A stretch of DNA of 64,000 nt, from NCBI GenBank assembly GCA_965261255.1, contig CBDHCQ010000004.1:2170001-2234000 (forward strand). The letters run 5' to 3'. How positions within the stretch are numbered: the first letter of the stretch is position 1; every line of letters starts with the position of its first letter. Origin of the DNA: Bin80 sp965261255 (GTDB taxonomy: Bacteria > Bacteroidota > Rhodothermia > Rhodothermales > Bin80). A program made the translations under genes and the position numbers. Positions 45,497 through 54,089 of this stretch are shown piece after piece. A model generated the notes under the pieces. It did no database searches and was not told where the DNA came from. It saw only the letters and a program-made list of their open reading frames with translations.

Positions 45497-46867
45497 TTGG
45501 CACCTCCTGACGGTTCTCCTATAGCTGCACTGAGCCTGCTGGCCCAGTCTCACAGTGCACTGGTATCACCAACCGAGATTGTTGTCTTCCTGCTGCTGCT
45601 GTTGGCCAGCGCAGTTGTATCGGGAGCTGAGGTTGCACTCTTTTCGCTCCGTGCAACTGACCGTGAGACTCTCGCCGCTCGTGAAGACCGCCAAAGTCTG
45701 CGCGTGCTCTCTCTTCTAGAAAACCCGCGCCGACTCTTGGTTACCATTCTGCTGCTCAATACACTCATCAACGTCTCAGCAGCTATCCTTGCAGCATTGG
45801 TGACCGAACGCGCAGCAGAAACTATGGGGCTAAGACCTGAAATTGTTTTTGCGCTGGAGGTTGTCGCACTAACCTTTACGTTACTTATTGTCTCGGAAAT
45901 CACCCCTAAGCTAATTGCTTCCAAGTATGCCCTCACCTACAGCCGTCGTGTAGCAGGAATCCTTAAAATAGTCTCGTGGCCACTGTACCCCGTCACTACA
46001 CTCCTTGCACGTATGACCACTCGCATACATGGAATTTATCGCAACTGGAATGTAGATGAGAAATCAGACTTGCTTTCCTCTGACGATCTGCGAGTCATGG
46101 CTGAGATCGGCAAAGACCATGGATCACTGGAAGAAGATGAACATGGCTGGATTCAGTCACTGCTTGACTTCGGTGAAACAACGGTTCGTGCTATAATGGT
46201 GAATCGCCTGGATATCTCGGCGCTTCCTATAACCGCCTCCCTGAAAGAGGCCTTGGAATTAATTCGTATCTCTGGACATTCACGACTGCCCCTCTTTAAG
46301 GACCACTTAGACAATATTCAGGGTGTTGTTTATGCCAAGGATCTGCTACCCTTCGTGAATCAGCCCGATGCCCCGATTGATTGGACCCATCTTATGAGGC
46401 CACCTATTTTTGTGCCGCTTGGCCGAAAACTAGATGACCTTCTCCAGGATTTTCAACATCGCAAAACACATCTAGCCATCGTCGTGGACGAATATGGCGG
46501 CACCGCAGGACTTGTAACCCTAGATGATGTCCTGGAAGAAGTTGTTGGGGAAATGGAGGATGAGCATGACGAAGTCAGAGACACACTTATCACCCCCCTG
46601 GGTAATCGTGAATACAAGGTTGATGCCCGAATAAATCTGGACGATCTTAATGATGCGGCCAACATTTCGCTGCCAACTGATACCTACGAATTTGAAACAT
46701 TAGGCGGCCTTATATTTCACTTGGCCGGAGATATTCCCGAGCCGGGTTATACCACCGTACACGACCGCATGGAAATCTCTGTAGATGAAGTGGAAAACAA
46801 CCGAATTCGGCTGGTTCACGTTCGGATTCTGGCTGCTCCCGAAGAGTCAAACGGAATAATTCGGTAA
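45497..46867 (+). CDS. DUF21/CBS/CorC-HlyC membrane protein (GldE-like)
   Basis: 456 residues from a TTG start; no nearer ATG fits. Domains in order: DUF21 membrane part with about four helices (about residues 25-170; VVFLLLLLASAVVSGAEVALFSL), a pair of CBS domains (about 200-340; ISGHSRLPLFKDHLDNIQG, and VVDEYGGTAGLVTLDDVLEEVVG) and a C-terminal CorC/HlyC transporter-associated domain (EYKVDARINLDDLND). The family includes CorC/CNNM-type Mg2+ exporters and, in Bacteroidota, GldE of gliding motility; which it is cannot be decided. purF follows 68 bp later. Confidence 0.85.
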   Translation: MAPPDGSPIAALSLLAQSHSALVSPTEIVVFLLLLLASAVVSGAEVALFSLRATDRETLAAREDRQSLRVLSLLENPRRLLVTILLLNTLINVSAAILAALVTERAAETMGLRPEIVFALEVVALTFTLLIVSEITPKLIASKYALTYSRRVAGILKIVSWPLYPVTTLLARMTTRIHGIYRNWNVDEKSDLLSSDDLRVMAEIGKDHGSLEEDEHGWIQSLLDFGETTVRAIMVNRLDISALPITASLKEALELIRISGHSRLPLFKDHLDNIQGVVYAKDLLPFVNQPDAPIDWTHLMRPPIFVPLGRKLDDLLQDFQHRKTHLAIVVDEYGGTAGLVTLDDVLEEVVGEMEDEHDEVRDTLITPLGNREYKVDARINLDDLNDAANISLPTDTYEFETLGGLIFHLAGDIPEPGYTTVHDRMEISVDEVENNRIRLVHVRILAAPEESNGIIR

Positions 46868-46935
46868 TATCTGAAACCACTGCACAATCGCTGAATTTAA
46901 CAATCCATTGACCATCCCGTGCAGACTGAGCTCGC

Positions 46936-48432
46936 ATGGACAGCATACGTGACCACTGCGGCGTCTTCGGAATTTTTAATTCCCCTGAAGCTGCTCGACT
47001 TACCTACTTCGGTCTGCATGCCCTCCAGCACAGAGGACAGGAGTCTTGCGGGATCGTTACATCTTCCTTCGACCACGGCCGACAGCGTCGTATCATGTCT
47101 GCTGTGCGAGATTTCGGGCTCGTTTTGGATGTCTTTGACAATCCTGCGCTATTTGACGACCCGCTGAGCGGTTCGTCGGCTATTGGCCATACGCGCTACT
47201 CCACCAGCGGGTCCGCTGTCAAACGTGCCAATATCCAGCCTCTCCATGTTCAGTACCGCGGAGGTAATCTTGCGATAGCTCACAACGGAAATCTTTCCAA
47301 TGTCACTGAGCTCAGGGCTTCTTTCAGCGAGCGAGGCACTCTGTTTCAATCAACCTCTGATACAGAACTCATCCTGCACCTAATTGCACAAAGCCGCCGC
47401 ACCAGACAGATTGATCAAATCTTGGATGCCCTCACACAGGTAGAAGGCGGATATGCTCTGGCCCTGCTCACAGATGACAGTCTGATTGCTGTTCGGGATC
47501 CGAATGGATTTCGCCCCCTTGCCCTGGGACGGCTTCGCAACTCAAACGAAAACGGCACGATGGCCTATTGTGTCGCCAGTGAAACCTGTGCCTTCGATAT
47601 GATCGGCGCTGAGTATGTACGCGATATTGATCCGGGAGAAGTTATCACTATTGACAGGGAAGCCTGCAAAACCGGGCACTTCCATAGTGAGCGTCTGAAC
47701 AGCCGTCATGGTGTAAGTCAATGCATTTTCGAGTACATCTACTTCTCCCGACCAGACTCACGTATCTATGGGGAGATGGTGGATAAGGTGCGTCGCAAAT
47801 TTGGCAAACAGCTAGCACACGATGCTCCAGTGCCACGCGTTCCGGCAGAAGAAAAAGCCCCCCTGGTTGTATCGGTCCCTGACTCTTCTAATACCGCAAC
47901 ACTCGGATATGTAAGCGAATGCCAGAAGCTCGGATATCGCTGCAAGTATGACATCGGTCTGATCCGTAACCACTACGTTGGCCGAACTTTCATTGCACCG
48001 GGACAGGATAGTCGCGAAATGCGCGTCCGATGCAAGTTCAATACAGTTGACGGCCTGCTCAAAGACCGTATTGTTGTGGTGGTTGACGACTCAATCGTGC
48101 GCGGCACAACAGCCAGACTCTTGGTGAAGATGATCAAGGAAGCCGGTGCCAAAGAGGTTCACTTCCGTGTGGCCTCCCCAACGGTCATGAATCCCTGCTT
48201 CTATGGCATGGATTTTCCCAGTAAGGAAGAGCTGCTTTCGAGCAAGTTTGACGACGTGACGGCTATCGGGGAATGGCTCGGTGTTGACTCCCTAGCCTAT
48301 CTCACGGTAGCGGGCCTGAAAAAGGCAGTGCGTGCTGCCCACGACAGTCCATACGGCTACTGTGATGCATGCTTCACTGGCAAGTATCCCGTACCTGTAG
48401 ATATGTGCGCCAGCAAGGAAGCCTACGACTGA
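46936..48432 (+). CDS. purF: Amidophosphoribosyltransferase
   Basis: 498 residues; first committed step of purine synthesis (PRPP plus glutamine to phosphoribosylamine). The glutaminase nucleophile is Cys8 in DHCGVFGIF, so a seven-residue propeptide must be removed, as in the Bacillus-type enzyme. The [4Fe-4S]-ligand cysteines of that type are also visible: VSQCIFEYIYFSRPDS, MNPCFYGMD and YCDACF. The PRPP loop is VVVVDDSIVRGTTA. Convergent with the NTF2-like gene, with 3 bp between the stops. Confidence 0.96.
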   Translation: MDSIRDHCGVFGIFNSPEAARLTYFGLHALQHRGQESCGIVTSSFDHGRQRRIMSAVRDFGLVLDVFDNPALFDDPLSGSSAIGHTRYSTSGSAVKRANIQPLHVQYRGGNLAIAHNGNLSNVTELRASFSERGTLFQSTSDTELILHLIAQSRRTRQIDQILDALTQVEGGYALALLTDDSLIAVRDPNGFRPLALGRLRNSNENGTMAYCVASETCAFDMIGAEYVRDIDPGEVITIDREACKTGHFHSERLNSRHGVSQCIFEYIYFSRPDSRIYGEMVDKVRRKFGKQLAHDAPVPRVPAEEKAPLVVSVPDSSNTATLGYVSECQKLGYRCKYDIGLIRNHYVGRTFIAPGQDSREMRVRCKFNTVDGLLKDRIVVVVDDSIVRGTTARLLVKMIKEAGAKEVHFRVASPTVMNPCFYGMDFPSKEELLSSKFDDVTAIGEWLGVDSLAYLTVAGLKKAVRAAHDSPYGYCDACFTGKYPVPVDMCASKEAYD

Positions 48433-48435
48433 CTG

Positions 48436-48912
48436 CTATGATCCGTCTGTCGGCGGCTCACATGTAGGCGGACGGTTCGTGTCTGCCAAGTAAACGATTT
48501 TCCATCCCTCGTCAGTCCGATACAGCTGCATTGAGTTCACTCCGCAGTGGCTCATATTTTCGCCAAGAAAGAATGCGAATTCCATCCAGGCAGAAGCCAG
48601 ACGGCCATCAATCGAGATATGGACATCCCATATCCGCTCATCCCATACCTGGTCATGCGGAGTACCGACGGCACGTACAAATTGATCGGGTGGACCGACC
48701 CTGAAGCCCTGGTCGCCTGCTCGCCCCATGAGAGCCGATTCGTGCAGCACGCTCCGAACCATCGTACTGTCCCCCGCGCGCATACCATCAAACAGACGGT
48801 CGATTACCGCCCTAACTTCGTCCACCTCTTCCGATTGCGCCTGCACTGGTGAAGAAGGCATACAGGCTAACAGTATCAAACCCAGAGCGAGTAGATAAGT
48901 GATTCTTTTCAT
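48436..48912 (-). CDS. Secreted NTF2-like (SnoaL) protein
   Basis: 158 residues from ATG 48912, which opens a signal peptide (MKRITYLLALGLILLAC); the longer frame adds 18 unlikely residues. The mature part fits the NTF2/SnoaL fold: VRAVIDRLFDGMRAGDSTMVRSVLHESA at the N-terminus and a C-terminal NSMQLYRTDEGWKIVYLADTNRPP. Exported NTF2-like proteins of this length are common in Bacteroidota; their ligands are unknown. Confidence 0.75.
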   Translation of the reverse strand: MKRITYLLALGLILLACMPSSPVQAQSEEVDEVRAVIDRLFDGMRAGDSTMVRSVLHESALMGRAGDQGFRVGPPDQFVRAVGTPHDQVWDERIWDVHISIDGRLASAWMEFAFFLGENMSHCGVNSMQLYRTDEGWKIVYLADTNRPPTCEPPTDGS

Positions 48913-49125
48913 TGTTGTATTGGTGTTTTGGCCATGGCAACCCGTATCCATTGGTATTCGTTCCATTTTCCAGGCTGTTATGGTGCTTCCACCTTAAATT
49001 GATCTTGTTACACGTAACGCGCAGGAGGTACGTGCATCTTTTTCTGAGTAAATCGCCTCGCATCTGCGTGCATTCTCAGAAGGTATCTATTGACTGCTCC
49101 TCCGCCCCGGACTATCAACAGATTA

Positions 49126-50235
49126 ATGTCTGCTACTCTCAACCAGTCTGAGCATCTGCGATATGCTCGGCAGATCGTCTTAGATAAAGTGGGGATTGCC
49201 GGGCAGGAAAAGCTCAAAACCGCTTCTGTTTTGGTCGTTGGTGTGGGTGGGTTGGGATCGTCGTTGTCTCTGTATCTCGCTGCTGCGGGGGTTGGACATC
49301 TGGGGCTGGTTGATTTCGACGTCGTAAAAAAAAGCAATCTTCATCGGCAAATCCTGCACACAGATGAATTCTTGGAAGCCTCCAAGCTTGATTCGGCCCT
49401 TGCCACTCTGAAAGCCCGTAATCCTCACATCAGAATAACCCAGCACAACGTTCGTCTTCAAAAAGAGAACGCAATGGATATTTTTCAAGGATACGATATT
49501 GTTGCTGATTGCTCAGATAATTTTGCTACACGCTACCTCGTCAATGACGCCTGCGTACTACTGGGAATCCCGAATGTATACGGAAATGTCTATCAATTTG
49601 AAGGACAGGTGACCGTTTTGTGTCATTCGGATGGCCCATGCTACCGTTGTCTCCATCCCAATCCACCCCCGGCTGGACTCGTACCTACCTGCGCGGAAAG
49701 TGGCGTACTTGGCGTACTTCCAGGGCTGATCGGGATACTCCAGGCGAACGAGATTCAGAAACTGCTTCTCAACATCGGTCAACCTCTCATTGGACGTATG
49801 ACACTGATCAACGGTTTAGATTCAGAATGGAAAAACCTCATCCTCCCTAAAGACAATGACTGTCACCTCTGTGGAAAATCTCCAACAATCAAGACACTCG
49901 TTGACTATGAGGACTTTTGCGGAACTGCACCTCATATCAGTGCAGCAGAATTGAACATATTCAGGAAAAGCTGCACGCCTTTCTTTCTCCTTGATGTCCG
50001 GAGAGTCGATGAGGCTGCGGCCGTCAGTATGGGAGCTAACCAGCAAATACCGGTTGAGTCCCTCCCGGATAGACTATCAGAAATCAAAGCCAATCCCGAT
50101 GAGCGTATCGTCGTACATTGCCAAACAGGCCTTCGATCCAGACGTGCTGTACAGATACTTCACAACGCTGGGTATCCTCATGCAGTGAGCCTGGATGGCG
50201 GTATTCTGGCTTGGATGGAATTGCAGGCGATGTGA
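49126..50235 (+). CDS. moeB: MoeB/ThiF-type adenylyltransferase fused to rhodanese
   Basis: 369 residues from ATG 49126 (a TTG at 49090 is less likely since SEHLRYARQIVLDKVG begins near the family start). The E1-like domain has the nucleotide loop VVGVGGLGSSLSLYLAAAGVG and the zinc cysteines CYRC and CHLC. A C-terminal rhodanese domain carries the sulfur-accepting Cys in VHCQTGLRSRRA near residue 331. The fusion activates and sulfurates a ubiquitin-like sulfur carrier (MoaD, ThiS or similar) for molybdopterin or thiamine synthesis. No sulfur-carrier gene lies next to it. Confidence 0.9.
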   Translation: MSATLNQSEHLRYARQIVLDKVGIAGQEKLKTASVLVVGVGGLGSSLSLYLAAAGVGHLGLVDFDVVKKSNLHRQILHTDEFLEASKLDSALATLKARNPHIRITQHNVRLQKENAMDIFQGYDIVADCSDNFATRYLVNDACVLLGIPNVYGNVYQFEGQVTVLCHSDGPCYRCLHPNPPPAGLVPTCAESGVLGVLPGLIGILQANEIQKLLLNIGQPLIGRMTLINGLDSEWKNLILPKDNDCHLCGKSPTIKTLVDYEDFCGTAPHISAAELNIFRKSCTPFFLLDVRRVDEAAAVSMGANQQIPVESLPDRLSEIKANPDERIVVHCQTGLRSRRAVQILHNAGYPHAVSLDGGILAWMELQAM

Positions 50236-50352
50236 ATCATGCCTGAGTAGCCTACCCCTGACGTTTGACCTAGTGATTTAATCCCTCCAGCACCGATTCG
50301 ATCGTTCATTCCTCCTGAGCAGGTGATTACGGCGGCGTGGTGCTGCAATGAG

Positions 50353-50379
50353 GCTATCTTCTGGCAAATGCAAGATAGC
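50353..50379. promoter_or_regulatory. Perfect 8-bp inverted repeat upstream of sulfatase gene
   Basis: GCTATCTT (50353-50360) and AAGATAGC (50372-50379), separated by 11 bases, lie about 90 bp before the sulfatase start in a 230-bp gap. It could be an operator for a dimeric regulator or an mRNA hairpin. No T-run follows. Confidence 0.3.
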
Positions 50380-50465
50380 TCCAACGGCAGTAGATAGCAT
50401 ACCAATCGCTCCGCGATTATCTTGTACCTGCTTTAAAACATATCCTGTTTTCGCCCAACTACATC

Positions 50466-51920
50466 ATGCAGCGTTCACTAACTGCCGCCCTCTCGGTAAT
50501 CTCGCTCCTAATACTGAGCATACAACTATCCGGTTACCAACTTGTAGATACTCCCAGTCAACCAAATGCCGTGATCCGTGCATCCCTTTCTGAACACATC
50601 TCCAAACGAACAGCACATGATCGACCTCCAAACTTCATCGTGATACTGGCAGACGATCTTGGTTACGGCGATTTGGGAGTCTATGGTCAAAAGAAGATTC
50701 GTACGCCGAGACTTGACCAAATGGCTGCGGAGGGAATGAGGTTTACGAGTTTTTATGCCGGACATACAGTTTGTGCACCATCCCGCATTGCCCTCCTGAC
50801 AGGTGTGGACATGGCACATTCACGTACGCGCTCCAATGCTGGCCCCGGGCTTCAGGAAACAGACATAACTGTGGCTGAGGTGCTCAAGGAAGCGGATTAT
50901 GCCACAGGCGTATTCGGCAAATGGGGCTTCGGAACGCCGGAAAACGGTGCACCAGACCGACAGGGATTCGATGAATTTCTGGGATATCTCGGACATGTTC
51001 ACGCGCACTCATACTATACGGACCACCTATTCAGCATTCAAAACGGCAAAACAGAACGAATACCTGTTGATACGACGCAGTATACACCTGATCTGTTTAC
51101 TGAAGCGGGCCTGGACTTCATTACGCGCCACCAGGATCATCCATTCCTGTTATATCTCCCGTACCCACTGGTGCATGCGGAGCTTCTTGTGCCGCTCGAT
51201 TCCATGAGTCCCTATCAGGATAGTACTGGTCGCAGCCTCCTAATGCCAGAAAAACCATTTCCCTGCTGTGGTGTCATCGGCACCTATCGTGGACAAGAGC
51301 AATCCCATGCAGCATTTGCTGGGATGGTTTCCAGACTTGACCGAGATGTTGGCCAGATACTGGATCATCTCCGCAACCTTGGACTGAGCGAAAATACGAT
51401 CGTGTTGTTCACCAGCGACAATGGCCCTCACGTTGAAGGGGGCGCCGATCCAGGGTTCTTTGAAAGTAACGGCCCCCTGCGTGGACTCAAACGTGATCTG
51501 TATGAGGGCGGTATCCGGGTACCTGCAATTGCCTGGGGACCCGGGATCATTCCCGAAGGCGTCGTGAGTGACCATCCCTGGGGAGTCTGGGATTTCCCTG
51601 CCACCCTCGCAGACTTTGCAGATGTACCTGCACCACCTACCAATGGACTCTCGATGCAAAATCTGCTGCGTGATGACGGACCGGTAGCCCAACATGAGTA
51701 TTTTTACTGGGAATTCAATAACCGTTGGGGCGGGCATTTCGTGCAAGCCATCCGTCAGGATGATTGGAAATTCCTGCGTTTTGTTGAACCGAAACGAACC
51801 TGGATTGAGCTGTACAACCTGCGTACAGATATTGGTGAGTTCAATAACCTTGCCGCGCACTATCCAGAGATAACAACGCGGTTGAGTAACTTGATTGATA
51901 GGGTTCGTGTGGATCACTGA
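50466..51920 (+). CDS. Sulfatase (type I, Cys-type), exported
   Basis: 484 residues with an N-terminal hydrophobic signal (ALSVISLLILSIQLSG). Metal ligands DD in VILADDLGYGD, formylglycine motif CAPSR (Cys103), TSDNGPHVEGG and WIELYNLRTDIGE near the end. Distinct from the sulfatase at 4.3 kb, which has CSPTR. It is likely an arylsulfatase-like or polysaccharide sulfatase acting outside the cytoplasm. The formylglycine maturase must lie elsewhere. An 8-bp inverted repeat precedes it. Confidence 0.88.
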   Translation: MQRSLTAALSVISLLILSIQLSGYQLVDTPSQPNAVIRASLSEHISKRTAHDRPPNFIVILADDLGYGDLGVYGQKKIRTPRLDQMAAEGMRFTSFYAGHTVCAPSRIALLTGVDMAHSRTRSNAGPGLQETDITVAEVLKEADYATGVFGKWGFGTPENGAPDRQGFDEFLGYLGHVHAHSYYTDHLFSIQNGKTERIPVDTTQYTPDLFTEAGLDFITRHQDHPFLLYLPYPLVHAELLVPLDSMSPYQDSTGRSLLMPEKPFPCCGVIGTYRGQEQSHAAFAGMVSRLDRDVGQILDHLRNLGLSENTIVLFTSDNGPHVEGGADPGFFESNGPLRGLKRDLYEGGIRVPAIAWGPGIIPEGVVSDHPWGVWDFPATLADFADVPAPPTNGLSMQNLLRDDGPVAQHEYFYWEFNNRWGGHFVQAIRQDDWKFLRFVEPKRTWIELYNLRTDIGEFNNLAAHYPEITTRLSNLIDRVRVDH

Positions 51921-51936
51921 CCGCCAATCATCAGAA

Positions 51937-52276
51937 GATGTTGATGACTTTTGCGTAGTACCCGCACTCAAATCAACACAGGATTCTCGCGGATACCTGA
52001 GCTTTTCCATTCCATTAACGCATCGCTGTGGGTTAGGTCTTTGTGGATGGAGCAGTAGAATTCCATTATAGCCGTCGTGCGCGCCCGTCTCCTCGGTATA
52101 TCCATTTGGCCGGAGCTATGCATGAGCGGGAGCTTGGACCACAAATTGTGATCTGGTAAAGCGTAGCGGAAGTTTCACGTTCCAGAACAAGAATCTCCGA
52201 TGATGTGCTGTGCGTGGCCAATGCCTCCCTTGCCCATGACGAATACCTCCAATTACGCCAGAAATTCCTCGGCTGA
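51937..52276 (+). pseudogene. Decayed FdtA/WxcM-like sugar 3,4-ketoisomerase gene
   Basis: Two pieces in different frames recall the FdtA/QdtA cupin family. The first (from about 51937) reads VDDFCVVPALKSTQDSRGYLSF, matching the family start with its D-x-RG-x-L-x-F motif. The second, from 52055, contains a stop at 52157 and ends SDDVLCVANASLAHDEYL and LRQKF before TGA at 52276, matching the family end ('vclvLAs-x-x-Y-x-e-x-DY' and 'F'). The central HAH-containing part is missing. FdtA enzymes make 3-keto deoxysugars for surface polysaccharides. Confidence 0.5.
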
Positions 52277-52340
52277 ACTGTATCCGCAAATTGAATTCTC
52301 CAGATATCCTTGATCACCACAGCCTCACCCCTACGGTAGC

Positions 52341-54089
52341 TCACACAATATCTTTTTTATTCACCCAGAACGGACCAATTACTAGGATATCCATGTGTGT
52401 ATCCTGGAAACACCTTATCGCATCTTCAGGTGTACAAACGATAGGCTCTCCGCGGACATTAAAGCTAGTGTTGACCAGCACCGGACATCCAGTCAAAGCT
52501 TCAAATTTCTGCAGTAACCTGTAAAAAAGAGGGTCACCCTGCTCACTTACCGTCTGAACACGGGCAGAACCGTCCACGTGTGTCACCGCTGCAATAGGCG
52601 ACTCTATATTCTGCTGCCGTTCCAAACCCTCCCCCTGGATATATGAGTCCCGCACCTGCGCAGTTAGCAACATGTACGGACTCTCATGAGTCATGTCAAA
52701 CCAGTCGGATACCTTTTCGGCTATTACAGCCGGCGCAAAGGGACGAAAGTTTTCTCTGAACTTAATGGATTGATTCACATGCCGCTGCATGCGAAGCTGC
52801 CGCGGATCGGCAAGAATACTGCGATTACCCAGCGCACGCGGACCGTACTCCATTCGCCCTTGAAACCAACCAATTACCTTCTGAGCCGACAAGGACTCTG
52901 CTGTTCGCTTACACAGCATTTCCTCACTGAGAACTTCGTAGCGGATCGAAACTGCGTCCAGTGCAGCACGAATTTCGTCCGCGCCGTATGAAGGACCAAG
53001 TTTAGCGCCCTTCATCGCATCCGGCGCACAAAGTTCACGTGGGGCCTGGACATGGTCGTGCCAAGCCATTAATGCTGCTCCGAGCGCACCGCCTGCATCG
53101 CCTGCTGCCGGCTGAATCCATATTTCATCAAAAAACCCCGATTGTAAGAGTTTGCCGTTGGCAACGCAATTAAGAGCTACGCCTCCGGCCATACAAAGCT
53201 TCCGCTCACCTGACTCCCTGGCAGCGTGCCGAGCCATTCGTTGAACAATTTCTTCTGTAACTACCTGAATAGATCGTGCGAGGTCAAGCTCTCTGCGCGT
53301 GATTGAAGATTCCGGGCTACGTGCCCGGCCTCCGAATAGATCCTCGAAAGCGCGGGAATACATCCGAAGACCCCAGGGAAATGAAAAATAGTGAAGGTTC
53401 AATCGATACGAACCGTCTTCCTTCAGGTCAATAAGCTCGTCCAGAATTGTTTGTACAAATCTTGGCTGACCGTACGGCGCCAACCCCATGAGCTTGTACT
53501 CACCAGAGTTGACCCGAAAACCGCAATACCCCGTAAAGGTACTGTATAATAATCCCAGCGAGTGCGGAAAATGAATCTCTTCTTTGAGGACGATCCTGGA
53601 CCGGGTCCCTACCCCCACGGAAGTAGTAGCCCACTCCCCCACACCATCTGTTGTTATGATTGCCGCCTGATCGAATGGTGACGGAAAAAAAGCACTGGCT
53701 GCATGGCTCTCGTGGTGTTCACAGAACAGTAGCGTACCGCGAAAGCCAATCTCCTTGCGGAGAATTTCTGGAATCCAAAGGCTCCGTTTCAGCCATACTG
53801 GCATTGCTTTGAGGAAGGAGGGGATTCCCTTTGGCACACCGGCGAGATACGTCTCCAGGAGCCGCTCAAACTTGAGGAACGGCTTGTCATAGTAGGATAC
53901 GATACTCAGGTCCTTGGCCGTGATACCTGCATGCCTGAGGCACCAGGCTATTGCATTAACGGGAAAAGATGCGTCGTGCTTGACTCTTGTAAAGCGCTCC
54001 TCCTGAGCAGCCGCAACGATAATGCCATCTTTTAGCAGGCAGGCGGCAGAATCGTGGTACCAGCAACTAATACCAAGAATATATTTCAC
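52341..54089 (-). CDS. Carbamoyltransferase (NodU/CmcH/TobZ family)
   Basis: 582 residues from GTG 54089, whose GTGA overlaps the valS stop; a GTG four codons upstream is the other option. The N-terminal half has an ASKHA/Kae1-like domain (YILGISCWYHDSAACLLKD, then CEHHESHAASAFFPSPF with metal-binding His). The C-terminal half is the carbamoyl-phosphate-binding YrdC-like domain (GWFQGRMEYGPRALGNRSIL, then VLVNTSFNVRGEPIVCTPEDA). Such enzymes carbamoylate sugars or antibiotics; in marine bacteria they often serve surface polysaccharides. The usual DUF5989 and SxtJ partners are not downstream; a decayed FdtA-like gene lies there instead. Confidence 0.9.
   Translation of the reverse strand: MKYILGISCWYHDSAACLLKDGIIVAAAQEERFTRVKHDASFPVNAIAWCLRHAGITAKDLSIVSYYDKPFLKFERLLETYLAGVPKGIPSFLKAMPVWLKRSLWIPEILRKEIGFRGTLLFCEHHESHAASAFFPSPFDQAAIITTDGVGEWATTSVGVGTRSRIVLKEEIHFPHSLGLLYSTFTGYCGFRVNSGEYKLMGLAPYGQPRFVQTILDELIDLKEDGSYRLNLHYFSFPWGLRMYSRAFEDLFGGRARSPESSITRRELDLARSIQVVTEEIVQRMARHAARESGERKLCMAGGVALNCVANGKLLQSGFFDEIWIQPAAGDAGGALGAALMAWHDHVQAPRELCAPDAMKGAKLGPSYGADEIRAALDAVSIRYEVLSEEMLCKRTAESLSAQKVIGWFQGRMEYGPRALGNRSILADPRQLRMQRHVNQSIKFRENFRPFAPAVIAEKVSDWFDMTHESPYMLLTAQVRDSYIQGEGLERQQNIESPIAAVTHVDGSARVQTVSEQGDPLFYRLLQKFEALTGCPVLVNTSFNVRGEPIVCTPEDAIRCFQDTHMDILVIGPFWVNKKDIV

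Noticed and set aside
52066..52344. Minus-strand frame of 92 codons overlapping the carbamoyltransferase stop (GTGA)
   Set aside because: It runs antisense to the FdtA-like remnant on the plus strand, whose motifs explain the conserved look; its own translation resembles nothing.
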